Positions 32,573-42,341 are shown, counted from the first letter of the stretch. The stretch is DNA of 64,000 nucleotides from an uncultured Actinomycetes bacterium (GCA_937888825.1 CALBFE010000099.1:1-64000); one strand, 5' to 3'. The notes: generated by a model not told the origin, from the sequence alone. Numbers and translations: made by a program.

Positions 32573-33685
32573 ATGAACGTGCATTTGTCCCAGATAACTC
32601 CATCGATCTTTACATCCCTAGGGCTATCGACTTCCGAAGACCTTTTAGCTGTTGGGCCTTCACCTGGTGGGCGAGAACTTCTATTTCTTATCGATGGTTT
32701 TGGCGAAGATATAATTGAAAAATACGGCGATGCGATGCCCACAATCTCGCGCCTGACTAAGTTTTCAACAATAAAAACTTCTTTTCCATCAACTACCGCC
32801 ACCTCGTTAGCCACGTTAACAACTGGAACTTTGCCTGGCGTACACGGTATGTTGGGTTACACCGTGCAAGTCCCACGCAGCGGTGGTCGAATTCTCAATG
32901 CACTTAAGTGGGACGAGCGCGTTGATCCTATTAACTGGCAGCCAATACCAACTTTGTTTGAGCGCGCAGTTGCTGAGAACATCAATGTCACACATGTTGC
33001 AGCTAAGCGCTATGAGAACTCAGGGTTCACACGAGCAGTTTTCCGTGGCGCTAACTACAAAGGTGCAAATGTTGCAGCAGATTTAATTGCTGAGACCAAA
33101 GCTGCACTGCAAAAGTCACCATCTTTTGTTTATCTCTATGTTAATGATTTAGATTCAGCTGGACACAGCGATGGTGTGGGAAGCGATAAGTGGTTAGCGG
33201 TACTTTCAATGATTGATCAGATGTTTTCAAATCTGATGAAAGAGATGCCACATGGCACCCGCATTTGGCTCACTTCAGATCATGGAATGGTTAATGTCAG
33301 CGAGAAAATAGTTATTGGGCAAGATAATCCATTGCTAGAAGGTGTGGCTGTTATTGCGGGTGAGCCTAGAGCTAGACATCTTTATTTATCTCCAGAAAAT
33401 GACAGCGTGAGCGCACGAAGTGAATTAGCTATGAGATGGAAAGAGTTTTTAGGTTCTAAGGCAACGGTTCTAACTCGCGAAGAAGTAGTTGCTACCAACC
33501 TCTTTGGTAGTCAGATAAGCGCCGATGCACTTGATCGCATGGGTGAAGTAATCGCTATTGCCCAAGGTGGACTTGTTCTACTTGATCCAGAACGTGCTGA
33601 AAAAGAAGGCGCAATGGTTGGCCATCATGGTGGGGATAGCGAGATTGAAACTCAGGTTGGATTGTTAACTTCAGCTTTGAGTTAA
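32573..33685 (+). CDS. Alkaline phosphatase superfamily protein (nucleotide pyrophosphatase/phosphodiesterase type)
   Basis: This 370-residue protein has metal-site segments of the superfamily: LFLIDGFGEDI near 38, the nucleophile Thr region in TSFPSTTATSLATLTTG, YVNDLDSAGHSDG and WLTSDHGMVNV, and a final VGHHGG. This pattern fits the type I phosphodiesterase/nucleotide pyrophosphatase group. No signal peptide is evident, so it may be cytoplasmic. Its substrate is unknown. It converges on sepH with no gap. Confidence 0.85.
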   Translation: MNVHLSQITPSIFTSLGLSTSEDLLAVGPSPGGRELLFLIDGFGEDIIEKYGDAMPTISRLTKFSTIKTSFPSTTATSLATLTTGTLPGVHGMLGYTVQVPRSGGRILNALKWDERVDPINWQPIPTLFERAVAENINVTHVAAKRYENSGFTRAVFRGANYKGANVAADLIAETKAALQKSPSFVYLYVNDLDSAGHSDGVGSDKWLAVLSMIDQMFSNLMKEMPHGTRIWLTSDHGMVNVSEKIVIGQDNPLLEGVAVIAGEPRARHLYLSPENDSVSARSELAMRWKEFLGSKATVLTREEVVATNLFGSQISADALDRMGEVIAIAQGGLVLLDPERAEKEGAMVGHHGGDSEIETQVGLLTSALS

Positions 33686-34465
33686 TTACTGATCTTCAGT
33701 TGGTTTAATTCCGAACATAATTTCATCCCAGCTAGGAACCTTGGCTCGTGCAACAACACCATCACGTGCAGCCTCATCATCTGGCAGTTCGCGAATGACG
33801 GCTAAGCGTGGAACTTCTGGCATAGAGGTGATTTCATCGCGCAAGGAAGGGTGATTCGCATCTGAGTACACAAGTCCAGGTGCTGGCATCTGTCGTGCTG
33901 GTGGCTCATCGCCCATCATCCAACGCGCATTTTCATCCATAGATGTAAGGATGCGGCGAGTGGTGTCAAAGTTCCATTGCGCAATTCCAACACCGCTGGT
34001 GTTTGGGTAATGCAGTTCAACTGTCCATGTTGAATCTTCATGGCGCCATGTGTTCCAGGAAAGATCTGAAAGATCGATATTGCGCGGGGCAAGACGAGAA
34101 ACAACAACGCCTAATAAGTTAACTGGGTCGCGGCTTCCTTCTTTGCGAACTGAGACTTGTTGGGCTTGATCAATGATGTAGATGCGCTCTTGCAAGATTG
34201 GGCCAGAGAAGCGTTCGATCTTTTCAATCGGAATATTATTTTCGCGAGCTAACTCTTCTGCTAACTCACCAGCACGTAAGCGACGCTGAATCTCTTTAAT
34301 AGAAATAGTGTCACTTTCTTGTTCTGGAACTGCAGAAAGACGAGGCTGATTAACTGTGGCGCGCAAAGTGTCGCTAATGCGAACGGTGAACTCATTGCCA
34401 TCATTGTCATGGAGGGACAAGTGAGTACCTTCCTCACTCTTGCCATTTAATCGAAGCTCAGTCAC
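33686..34465 (-). CDS. sepH: SepH-like cell division protein (DUF3071)
   Basis: This 259-residue protein matches actinobacterial SepH. The N-terminal domain (MTELRLNGKSEEGTHLSL to RDPVNLLGVVVSRLA, about 1-130) has the helix-turn-helix-like IKEIQRRLRAGELAEELAREN. Another conserved segment is LSWNTWRHEDSTWTVELHY. SepH binds FtsZ and promotes its assembly in actinobacteria. The C-terminus is shorter than in Streptomyces but ends with KVPSWDEIMFG, typical of the family. The start overlaps the upstream MFS gene by 8 bases, so they are cotranscribed. Confidence 0.9.
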   Translation of the reverse strand: MTELRLNGKSEEGTHLSLHDNDGNEFTVRISDTLRATVNQPRLSAVPEQESDTISIKEIQRRLRAGELAEELARENNIPIEKIERFSGPILQERIYIIDQAQQVSVRKEGSRDPVNLLGVVVSRLAPRNIDLSDLSWNTWRHEDSTWTVELHYPNTSGVGIAQWNFDTTRRILTSMDENARWMMGDEPPARQMPAPGLVYSDANHPSLRDEITSMPEVPRLAVIRELPDDEAARDGVVARAKVPSWDEIMFGIKPTEDQ

Positions 34466-35708
34466 GGTTCAGAGAGTAATGGATGAGCCCCTTATAAACG
34501 CGAAAGTAGGGCAGTGTGGCTAATAAAGCTGCACACATAAATCCCAAGGGCACCCAGAAAGCGCTTTGTGCCCCATAGGTATCGATGATCCATCCGCCGA
34601 GTGCGCTAGAGATTGCACCACCTAACGGCATGCCTGCCACGACCCATGTAAATGATTCGGTGATCTGTTCACTTGGCACCACTTCTTGCACAACACCGTA
34701 GGCATTTACGATTAAAGGTGCGATAGCAAAGCCATTAAAGAAGAGCGCAACGGCTAGCCAGAATATTGAATCCACAAATATAAACGGAACTGATAGAAGG
34801 GTCAGCGCGCTTAAGAAGATTAGGAAGCGTCCCACATATGAGGTTTTCCACTTTAATAAGCCATTAATGATGGCGCTGACTGCGCTGCCTGCAGCCCATA
34901 ACCCAAGGAGCAAACCCGAATGTGATTTTTGTCCTTGGCTTTCGGCAAATCCAACGACAGTAATTGCGATTGCACCAAAGAATCCACCAGTCAAAGTTGT
35001 GGCAAGTGCTATTGCCTGAACGATGGGTATTCCAATAACTGGGGGATGCGGATCCTTAACGCGTACAGGTGATGGAGGTGGCTCAGTTGCTCGTTGCATT
35101 GCAAAGAGAGGCAGTCCAATAGACATCAAAATCATTCCAGCAATTAATCCGGCCGCAGGTGCAATCGATGTAGCACATGCCGTAGCAGTAATGGGACCAA
35201 CGATGAAAACAATCTCATCCATCAAAGCTTCATAAGAGTAAGCGGTATTGACTACATGTTTATCTTTTTCATCTTCAGCGGTAGTTGATTTATCTGGACT
35301 TAAAACATGTAACCAGCGGCGTCGCACTAACCCACCGGTATTTATTGAAGCAAGTTCAGCCACAACGATAGAAATGAACCATGTCCAGATAGGTGCTCCA
35401 TTCATCACTAGGGCGATAAAGAGTGAGAGACCAGCAATTTTGAGCGGGACAACTCGCAGCAACATCTTTCGTTGTCCGATTCGATCTGCAACACGAGACC
35501 AAAATGGTGTTGCAATAGAGATAACTATGGATGCAACCGCACTCAGCGCCCCAGCTAAAGCATAGGAATCACTGACGGCAACAACGATAAAAATTAGCGC
35601 TAATGAATCCATCGATATCGGCATTCGGCCGATGAGGGCTGGAATTGAAAATCTCATCGCTCCCGGTGTGCGAAACAGGGTTGTATATGCCGAGAACATG
35701 GTGCCCAT
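34458..35708 (-). CDS. Major facilitator superfamily transporter
   Basis: This 416-residue protein has about twelve hydrophobic helices and the loop ATPFWSRVADRIGQRKMLLR between helices 2 and 3, a version of the MFS motif A. A polar cytoplasmic loop occurs mid-protein near KSTTAEDEKDKHVVNTAYSYE. The substrate cannot be predicted; drug or metabolite export is common in this shape. It overlaps sepH downstream and is divergent from the inositol phosphatase gene. An alternative start three codons inside is possible. Confidence 0.85.
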   Translation of the reverse strand: MGTMFSAYTTLFRTPGAMRFSIPALIGRMPISMDSLALIFIVVAVSDSYALAGALSAVASIVISIATPFWSRVADRIGQRKMLLRVVPLKIAGLSLFIALVMNGAPIWTWFISIVVAELASINTGGLVRRRWLHVLSPDKSTTAEDEKDKHVVNTAYSYEALMDEIVFIVGPITATACATSIAPAAGLIAGMILMSIGLPLFAMQRATEPPPSPVRVKDPHPPVIGIPIVQAIALATTLTGGFFGAIAITVVGFAESQGQKSHSGLLLGLWAAGSAVSAIINGLLKWKTSYVGRFLIFLSALTLLSVPFIFVDSIFWLAVALFFNGFAIAPLIVNAYGVVQEVVPSEQITESFTWVVAGMPLGGAISSALGGWIIDTYGAQSAFWVPLGFMCAALLATLPYFRVYKGLIHYSLNRD

Positions 35709-35733
35709 CCTATGACAGGGTTAGGATGTCCAA

Positions 35734-36498
35734 GTGAGCATTAATGATGAACTTCTAGAGTTGGCATTGGATATAGGAGCGCAAGCTGGCCGTCTATTGG
35801 TTGATCGCCCAGCCTCTTGGGAGTTAACATCTAAATCAACTGCAATAGATATTGCAACGCAGATGGATGTTGCTAGCGAAAAACTTATAGTTAATGCCAT
35901 TCTTGCTGTGCGACCAGATGATGGAATCATTGGTGAGGAAGGTGCTGACAGGACGAGCAAATCTGGATATACCTGGGTTATAGATCCAGTTGATGGAACC
36001 GTTAATTATTTCTATGGACTTCCAGCATGGAATATAAGTATTGCCGTCAAAGATGCTCAAGGAGCGGTGGTAGGAGTGGTGCATGCGCCAACCATTGATT
36101 CAACATGGCATGCAAGCCGTGCCGGTGGTGCATATCTAAATAACTCACCAATTTTATGCAATGAACCGATTGAATTAAATCGAGCCCTAATTTCAACTGG
36201 CTTTGCATACGATGTAAAAGATCGCATAAATCAACTGGATTTAGTGAACAAACTTCTTCCGAAAGTTCGTGACTTCAGGCGTATAGGAGCAGCGGCGGTG
36301 GATATATGTTGTGTGGCAACTGGGATGGTGGATGGCTATATAGAAACCGGATTAAAAGAGTGGGACATAGCCGCAGCGGCATTAGTTGCCACAGAAGCTG
36401 GGGCTATTGTGACTACCCATGCATGGCGGGGGATGGAGTTAACCGTGGCTGGTGGAGCCCACCTGCATGCCGCGCTCATGCGGGAGATTCCCGCCTAG
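35734..36498 (+). CDS. Inositol monophosphatase family protein
   Basis: This 254-residue magnesium-dependent phosphatase has the motifs IIGEEGAD (first metal Glu), WVIDPVDGTVNYFYGLP (metal Asp residues, about 87-103) and the late EWDIAAAALVATEAGAIV. Substrates in the family include inositol 1-phosphate, histidinol phosphate and 3'-phosphoadenosine 5'-phosphate; the gene neighbourhood does not decide. The start is GTG 35734. It lies upstream of rplS in the same direction, with a 102-base gap. Confidence 0.88.
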   Translation: MSINDELLELALDIGAQAGRLLVDRPASWELTSKSTAIDIATQMDVASEKLIVNAILAVRPDDGIIGEEGADRTSKSGYTWVIDPVDGTVNYFYGLPAWNISIAVKDAQGAVVGVVHAPTIDSTWHASRAGGAYLNNSPILCNEPIELNRALISTGFAYDVKDRINQLDLVNKLLPKVRDFRRIGAAAVDICCVATGMVDGYIETGLKEWDIAAAALVATEAGAIVTTHAWRGMELTVAGGAHLHAALMREIPA

Positions 36499-36600
36499 AT
36501 TTACCCGATTTACGCTCAGGGCCCCTTCTGTGGCAAGATACGCAGTCTGCACCTGCCACAGCCGGTGCTTAATAGATGAAGATAAAAAAGGACGAATTCC

Positions 36601-37131
36601 ATGAACATTCTTGACGCCGTAGATGCAGCATCGCTGCGCAAAGACATCCCGCAGTTTCGTGCTGGCGATGAGCTCAAGATTCACGTCCGTGTTATCGAAG
36701 GTAGCAAGAGCCGTCTTCAGGTATTCCAAGGAATCGTTATCCGTCGTCAAGGTGATGGCGTTCGTGAAACATTTACAGTTCGTAAAATTTCTTACGGTGT
36801 TGGCGTAGAGCGCACATTCCCAGTTCACACGCCAGTTATTGAAAAGATTGAATTAGTAAAGAAGGGCGAAGTTCGTCGCGCCAAGCTTTACTACCTACGT
36901 GATCTTCGCGGTAAGGCTGCAAAGATTCGCGAAAAGCGTGATGGTGTTGAAGGTTACGGTGATGGAATTCTTTCAACACCAGAACCAATCGCACCTGTAG
37001 TTGCTGCTGTTGTTGAGGAAGTTGTTGAAGCCCCAGTAGTTGAGGCAGTTATAGAGGCTCCAGTAGTTGAGGCAGTTGTTGAAGCCCCAGTTGCTGAAGA
37101 AGTTGTTGAAGAAACTCCTAAAGCCGAATAA
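36601..37131 (+). CDS. rplS: Ribosomal protein L19 with acidic repeat tail
   Basis: The first 115 residues are a normal L19: [63 protein letters not shown] and [17 protein letters not shown]. After [12 protein letters not shown] the protein continues for about 50 residues of repeated EAPVVEAV-like units, giving 176 residues in total. L19 is usually 110-120. The tail is acidic and hydrophobic, unlike most ribosomal tails. AAAGGA precedes the ATG. The following genes lepB and rnhB follow the standard actinobacterial order. Confidence 0.96.
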   Translation: MNILDAVDAASLRKDIPQFRAGDELKIHVRVIEGSKSRLQVFQGIVIRRQGDGVRETFTVRKISYGVGVERTFPVHTPVIEKIELVKKGEVRRAKLYYLRDLRGKAAKIREKRDGVEGYGDGILSTPEPIAPVVAAVVEEVVEAPVVEAVIEAPVVEAVVEAPVAEEVVEETPKAE

Positions 37132-37139
37132 TCACGTTA

Positions 37140-37793
37140 ATGCGTCGTAAGGGTTCCCTCCTACGGGAGCTCCCAATCCTTGTTGTAGTTGCACTTGTTG
37201 TCTCCCTGCTTATAAAAACATTTCTAGTCCAGTTTTTCTATATTCCATCTGGTTCTATGGAAAACACTTTGCAGATCAAAGATCGCGTTGCAGTGAACAA
37301 AGTCCCATTCCTTTCGCGCAATATCGCTCGCGGTGATGTAGTCGTTTTCCGCGATCCTGCTGGTTGGTTACCTGAAATTACTGATTATTCAACAAATAAA
37401 TATGTTGCCAAGGTAAAGACAGGTCTAGTTGCAGTCGGTGTATTGCCCAACCCAGCTAAGCAGTACTTGGTCAAGCGCGTCATTGGTGTTGGCGGCGATC
37501 ATATTGTTTGCTGTGACAAGGCTGGTTTATTAACCGTTAATGGCACAGCAATTACTGAGCCATATATCTTTGCTGGAAATAAGCCTAGTGATATGGATTT
37601 TGATGTCACTGTTCCTAAAGGAAAAATCTGGGTTATGGGAGATCACCGCGGAGCAAGTGCGGATTCTAGATATCACCAAGAAGATATTAATAAAGGATTT
37701 GTTCCACTCTCTCGCGTTACAGGCCGAGTAGTTGCAGTCATCTGGCCTTTCAAACATATTACTTTCGTTCCACAAATCAACGTTCTGAAATAG
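37140..37793 (+). CDS. lepB: Signal peptidase I
   Basis: This 217-residue enzyme has one N-terminal membrane helix (about 9-29), the catalytic Ser in PSGSMENTLQ (about 40) and the general-base Lys in YLVKRVIGVGGD. The late box GDHRGASADSR completes the S26A family. It removes signal peptides from exported proteins such as those at 1618, 4920 and 12323. It lies 8 bases after rplS and 6 before rnhB, matching the usual actinobacterial order. Confidence 0.95.
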   Translation: MRRKGSLLRELPILVVVALVVSLLIKTFLVQFFYIPSGSMENTLQIKDRVAVNKVPFLSRNIARGDVVVFRDPAGWLPEITDYSTNKYVAKVKTGLVAVGVLPNPAKQYLVKRVIGVGGDHIVCCDKAGLLTVNGTAITEPYIFAGNKPSDMDFDVTVPKGKIWVMGDHRGASADSRYHQEDINKGFVPLSRVTGRVVAVIWPFKHITFVPQINVLK

Positions 37794-37799
37794 TTCTGT

Positions 37800-38411
37800 A
37801 TGAAGGTTATTGAGAAGCTGCTCACGCAAGCAGGAATCTCACCCATAGCCGGCGTTGATGAAGCTGGACGTGGGGCATGTGCTGGACCGTTAGTAATTGC
37901 AGCTGTTGTATTAAATGATCCTTTTGCACCAGAGCTTGCACCGGTTCGAGATTCAAAAGAGATCAGTGAAAGTAAAAGAGATGAAGTCTTTGAACTGATT
38001 CAATCAATTGCTGCCAGCATTAGTGTGGTGATTGTGCCAGCAGAAGAAGTTGATGCCCGTGGTGTGCACGCAGCAAATCTTGATGGCATGCGCAGAGCGG
38101 TTAATGGGCTCGATATAACCCCCGCCTATGTCTTAACTGATGGTTATGCAATTGAAGGTTTAGGTTTTCCCAATTTAGCTGTGTGGAAAGGAGACCAAGT
38201 AGTTGTCAGCATTAGTGCTGCATCTGTGGTTGCAAAAGTCACACGTGATCGCATTATGCGCCAGATGGATACAGAGTTTCCACTCTATGGTTTTGCTGCT
38301 CACAAGGGATACATCACTGCCGCTCACACACAGGCCCTCAATGATCATGGGCCTTGTGCACAACACCGCCAGTCTTTTTCAAATGTAGCTGCACTTATTC
38401 ACAAGCAGTAG
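37800..38411 (+). CDS. rnhB: Ribonuclease HII
   Basis: This 203-residue enzyme removes RNA from RNA-DNA hybrids. The first metal Asp-Glu pair is in GVDEAGRGACAGPLV (about 19-20), a third Asp is in YVLTDGYAI, and KVTRDRIM contains the last one. HKGYITAAHTQALNDHGPC near the end is conserved in the family. It follows lepB in the same operon. Confidence 0.95.
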   Translation: MKVIEKLLTQAGISPIAGVDEAGRGACAGPLVIAAVVLNDPFAPELAPVRDSKEISESKRDEVFELIQSIAASISVVIVPAEEVDARGVHAANLDGMRRAVNGLDITPAYVLTDGYAIEGLGFPNLAVWKGDQVVVSISAASVVAKVTRDRIMRQMDTEFPLYGFAAHKGYITAAHTQALNDHGPCAQHRQSFSNVAALIHKQ

Positions 38412-38457
38412 TTTCTCTAAGCCTTTTTATCACCTGCCAGTTTTAGCGTGGCGCCTT

Positions 38458-39342
38458 ATGTACATACAAACTCCTGCATTTCTTACCCCTTTTGAAGCCC
38501 GCGCCATTCTTTTCTCATGCATTGAACCCGGACATTTCTTCTGGACTTCCCAGATTTCACAGTTCGGTGCCCTTAAAGTTTTAGAATCCATTCTTTCCGG
38601 GACTTATCCAGCAGAGAAAACCACAGCAATCATTACTTCGATACGAACTGCCGAAGTAGGCCAGATTCTTTGTGAGATTGAAAAAGCCGGAGCTCAGTTC
38701 CTGACTCCCGAGCATGAGCATTGGCCTATAGGAGTTAATCAACTCATTAATCCACCTATTGGATTAATTGTTGCGGGGGATTCAACTTCGCTCATAACTC
38801 CAGCGCTAGCGATTGTTGGTTCACGCAAACCGACAAATTATGGAGCAAACGTTGCTAGTGATTTTGCACGAGCTTTTTCAGATTTAGGTTGGACGATAAT
38901 TAGTGGAGGAGCATATGGAGTTGATTCCTATGCACATCGTGCAACGCTGCAAGCCAATGGACGATCTATCGCAGTATTGGCAACGGGGATAGAAGTTGCT
39001 TATCCAAAATCTAACCAAAAGCTCTTTGATGAAATGCGTGTCAACGGTGCATTGATTAGTGAGCTCATGCCACACGTGAATGCGATGCCCTCTAGATTTT
39101 TGGTGCGGAATAGATTAATCGCATCGATTGCCAAAGCAACGCTGGTGGTTGAAGCCGCATTTCAAAGTGGATCTCTTCGCACCGCACGCGATGCTGCAGA
39201 ACTGCTTCGTCCAGTCATGGCAATTCCAGGACCAATCAACTCTGTAATGAGCCAGGGATGTCATCGCTTAATTAGTGAACGTGCCGCAGAATTGATCACA
39301 TCAGTTGCAGATGCTGTGGAGTTCATTGGTGCAAATCAATGA
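38458..39342 (+). CDS. dprA: DprA/Smf DNA-processing protein
   Basis: This 294-residue protein has the Rossmann core of DprA: LAIVGSRKPTNYGANVA, ISGGAYGVDSYAHRATL, AVLATGIEVAYPKSNQKLF, ALISELMPH and RNRLIASIAKATLVVEA. DprA loads RecA onto incoming single-stranded DNA during transformation; in many non-transforming bacteria its role is unclear. In many actinobacteria yraN and a comM-like gene lie between rnhB and dprA; here they are absent, with only 46 bases between. Confidence 0.9.
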   Translation: MYIQTPAFLTPFEARAILFSCIEPGHFFWTSQISQFGALKVLESILSGTYPAEKTTAIITSIRTAEVGQILCEIEKAGAQFLTPEHEHWPIGVNQLINPPIGLIVAGDSTSLITPALAIVGSRKPTNYGANVASDFARAFSDLGWTIISGGAYGVDSYAHRATLQANGRSIAVLATGIEVAYPKSNQKLFDEMRVNGALISELMPHVNAMPSRFLVRNRLIASIAKATLVVEAAFQSGSLRTARDAAELLRPVMAIPGPINSVMSQGCHRLISERAAELITSVADAVEFIGANQ

Positions 39343-39354
39343 GAGAATAAGCCT

Positions 39355-40275
39355 ATGAGTGATTTCCGTTCGGGCTTCGTTGCCATTGTTGGCCGCCCTA
39401 ACGTTGGGAAATCAACTCTCATTAACGCTTTAGTTGGTAGCAAGATTGCAATTACTTCACATCATCCCAACACCACCCGTAGTGCTATTCGAGGCATCGT
39501 CCATGGTGATAACTTCCAAGCAGTCTTAGTTGACACTCCCGGAGTTCATAAACCTAAAACCCTTTTGGGCCATCGCCTCAACGCTGTCGTTGATCAATCC
39601 ATGGACTCAGTTGATGTTGTAATTCTCTGCATTCCAGCCGATGAGACTTCAGGTGCGGGGGATGTATACATCGCGCAAGAAATAGCGAAGCATCCACGAG
39701 CTAAGAAGTTTGCAGTTATTACAAAGACAGATTTACTCTCTAAAGAAAAGCTGGCACTTCGCTTAACTGGAATTATGGAGCTAGCCCAGGGCTTTACGTG
39801 GGATGAAATCATTCCGGTCTCTGCTGCTATTCACGACCAAATTGATTTACTCAACCAACTCATTGGGGCTGCACTTCCTGCCGGTCCTGCTTATTACCCT
39901 GAAGGCACCACTAGTGATCAAGCAATTGAACAGTTGATATGTGAGTTCATCCGAGAAGCTGCGCTCCAGGATGTCCGAGAAGAACTGCCTCACTCCATTG
40001 TTGTGACAATTGATGAGTTTGGTGAGCGAGAGGAAAAGGGATCACGCCCCTTTTATGATGTTCATGCAACTATTCACGTTGAACGTGACACACAGCGCGC
40101 AATCCTGCTTGGTCACCAAGGCGCTCGGTTAAAGGAGATTGGTATTAGAGCACGCGCAGATATTGAGCGAGCACTAGTTGCCAAGATTTTCCTAGGTCTT
40201 CATATTAAGGTTTCTAAAGAATGGCAGCGTGATGCTCGCATGCTCGACAAACTAGGTTTTGAAGAGCGTCGTTAA
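39355..40275 (+). CDS. era: GTPase Era, 16S rRNA maturation factor
   Basis: This 306-residue protein has a GTPase domain with G1 GRPNVGKST (about 13-21), G3 DTPGVHKPK and G4 TKTD, then a KH RNA-binding domain. The KH core is in ILLGHQGARLKEIGIRAR (about 250-267). Era binds the 3' end of 16S rRNA and aids 30S assembly. It starts 12 bases after dprA. Its last codons overlap the convergent EamA gene by 4 bases. Confidence 0.94.
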   Translation: MSDFRSGFVAIVGRPNVGKSTLINALVGSKIAITSHHPNTTRSAIRGIVHGDNFQAVLVDTPGVHKPKTLLGHRLNAVVDQSMDSVDVVILCIPADETSGAGDVYIAQEIAKHPRAKKFAVITKTDLLSKEKLALRLTGIMELAQGFTWDEIIPVSAAIHDQIDLLNQLIGAALPAGPAYYPEGTTSDQAIEQLICEFIREAALQDVREELPHSIVVTIDEFGEREEKGSRPFYDVHATIHVERDTQRAILLGHQGARLKEIGIRARADIERALVAKIFLGLHIKVSKEWQRDARMLDKLGFEERR

Positions 40276-41135
40276 ACTCTTTCTTTACGACTTGCTAGAT
40301 AAGAACCTAGAATAACCATAGGCAGACCGACAATAATTCCTAAGGTAATTGGCTCGTTTAAAATAACTATTCCAAGGACGATTGCAACTGCTGTGTTGAC
40401 ATAGGTTGTTAAAGATCCACGCGCTGGGCCGATTTCCACAATGACAATAAAGAAGAGCATGAAGGCAATAGCAGTGCTCAATACCCCTAATGCCACGAGA
40501 GCAGTGATTGCTTGTGCCGAAACTGGATTACTTGGCCACACTGCAATTGCAATGGGCGTATAGAAAAGACAGGTAATCCCCATTGCCAAACCGTTAATCG
40601 CAATTCCATCAACACCTGGCAAGTTAGCGGTGATCATAAGAATCGCGTAGGCATACATGATTGCCGCAAGAATTACCATTGCAATCGCCTTTGGATTGCT
40701 ACTTCCTGTAATTGATTCAATGCCGACAAGTGCAACGATTCCAATAAAACCAACGACTAGGCCAAAGATTCTCTTTGGTTGCCAGACGCTGTGATCTCCA
40801 CGAAGGGAAGAGAAAATAGTTGAAAAGATTGGAACTGTTGCAATTAATAGTCCAGCAAGACCTGATGAAATTTCTTTTTCAGCACTTGTTATGAGAATCC
40901 AAGGGCCAACCATTTCAAGCACAGCGTATGGGATGACATACCTAATGCCATTGATTGCGTCTTTGAAAGTATTTTTCTTCATTGCAATTGGAATCAAAAT
41001 TGCAGCACCAATGAGTGTGCGCCCAGCCACGATTAGCGCAGGTGGAATATCAGCAACAGCTACCTTCATGAGTAGGTAAGGAATTCCCCACAAAAAGCCG
41101 ACAATGCCAAAGAGGATCCAGGATTTACGAGTCAT
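40272..41135 (-). CDS. EamA-family (DMT) transporter
   Basis: This 287-residue protein has ten hydrophobic helices in two repeated EamA halves; the first begins WILFGIVGFLWGIPYLLMK, typical of the family. Members export amino acids or other metabolites, and the substrate is not visible. It begins on the base before the glgM stop, forming a two-gene unit, which may be coincidental packing. Confidence 0.85.
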   Translation of the reverse strand: MTRKSWILFGIVGFLWGIPYLLMKVAVADIPPALIVAGRTLIGAAILIPIAMKKNTFKDAINGIRYVIPYAVLEMVGPWILITSAEKEISSGLAGLLIATVPIFSTIFSSLRGDHSVWQPKRIFGLVVGFIGIVALVGIESITGSSNPKAIAMVILAAIMYAYAILMITANLPGVDGIAINGLAMGITCLFYTPIAIAVWPSNPVSAQAITALVALGVLSTAIAFMLFFIVIVEIGPARGSLTTYVNTAVAIVLGIVILNEPITLGIIVGLPMVILGSYLASRKERV

Positions 41136-42296
41136 TTATTCGATCACACGGCGATAGAGTGCAAGGGTCGCAGTGGCAACAGTGTCCCAACCAAATTCCT
41201 TCATGGCGCGTACTCTGCCAGCAGTTCCATACCTTTGTAGCAGTTCTGGTTGTGACATTAAACGCGTAATGGATTCTGAGAAGGCAGCTTCAAAGGATGG
41301 ACCATCACCGTTGTAGTCAACTAATTCGCCAGTTTTTTTATCGGCAACAACTTCTGGGATGCCACCTACGCGTGATGCCAACACGGCAGTTTCACAGCCC
41401 ATCGCCTCTAAGTTAACAATTCCAAGTGGCTCATAGACAGATGGGCAGAGAAATAGCTGGGCTTGGCTCAACATCGCAGTTAGTTCAGCGTGTGGGAGCA
41501 TCTCTTTAATCCACCATATATTGCTGCGGCTCTTTTGTAGTTCAGCAATCAAATCTGCAACTTCTTTGCCAATGCCCTCTTCATCTGGGCTACCTGCAGC
41601 TAATACAAGGCCATATTCGGCAGGGACATCTTTCCAGGCACGAAGTAAATGAGCCATACCTTTTTGTCTGGTGATGCGGCCAACGAAAATTGCATAAGGG
41701 CCAGTGACGCCGTATTTAGCGGGAACAGATGCGTCGTTATTTGGCGCAAATTTTGCTGTGTCCACACCATTTCGAATTGTCACAACTTTGTTAGGATCAA
41801 CTGCAGGATATGCAGCTAAGACATCAGCGCGCATCCCATCACTAACGGCAATAATAGCTGCTGCGCTTTCATAGGCGGTTTTTTCAGCCCACGATGAAAT
41901 TGCATATCCGCCGCCAAGTTGTTCAGCTTTCCATGGGCGTAATGGTTCAAGTGAATGCGCACTAACAATGTGGGGGATTGAATATTGCAAGGATGCAAAG
42001 TGGCCAGCCATGTTTGCATACCAAGTATGTGAATGAACTAAATCAACGTTGGATAAATTCCTTGCTATTTCAAGATCAGTTGCAATCGCTTGGACTGCAG
42101 GATTAGCTGAAGCAAACTCTGATGGAGTGTCATACCCAAAGGCATCATCGCGCTTTCCACCAAAGCAGTGGACATCAACATGAATATCTTTGATTGTGCG
42201 AAGAGCTTGCGTTAACTGCAATACATGCACGCCAGCACCACCATAGATAGCAGGGGGCCATTCTTTGGTAACGATGCCAACTTTTAGCTCGCTCAT
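41136..42296 (-). CDS. glgM: GlgM/GlgA-type glycosyltransferase (GT4), alpha-glucan synthesis
   Basis: This 386-residue GT4 enzyme begins KVGIVTKEWPPAIYGGAGVHV with the Gly-rich donor site, and has VHSHTWYANMAGH, RITRQKGMAHLL and the C-terminal PSVYEPLGIVNLEAMGCE (the E-x7-E-type motif). Size and N-terminus fit the actinobacterial GlgA/GlgM group; in mycobacteria GlgM makes maltose 1-phosphate from ADP-glucose and glucose 1-phosphate. The divergent glgC, 45 bases away, makes ADP-glucose. Whether it makes glycogen directly or maltose 1-phosphate is not resolved. Confidence 0.88.
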   Translation of the reverse strand: MSELKVGIVTKEWPPAIYGGAGVHVLQLTQALRTIKDIHVDVHCFGGKRDDAFGYDTPSEFASANPAVQAIATDLEIARNLSNVDLVHSHTWYANMAGHFASLQYSIPHIVSAHSLEPLRPWKAEQLGGGYAISSWAEKTAYESAAAIIAVSDGMRADVLAAYPAVDPNKVVTIRNGVDTAKFAPNNDASVPAKYGVTGPYAIFVGRITRQKGMAHLLRAWKDVPAEYGLVLAAGSPDEEGIGKEVADLIAELQKSRSNIWWIKEMLPHAELTAMLSQAQLFLCPSVYEPLGIVNLEAMGCETAVLASRVGGIPEVVADKKTGELVDYNGDGPSFEAAFSESITRLMSQPELLQRYGTAGRVRAMKEFGWDTVATATLALYRRVIE

Positions 42297-42341
42297 CTAT
42301 ACCCCCTACCCGCATCAAGAGGTACAGGCTATCGTTAGCAC

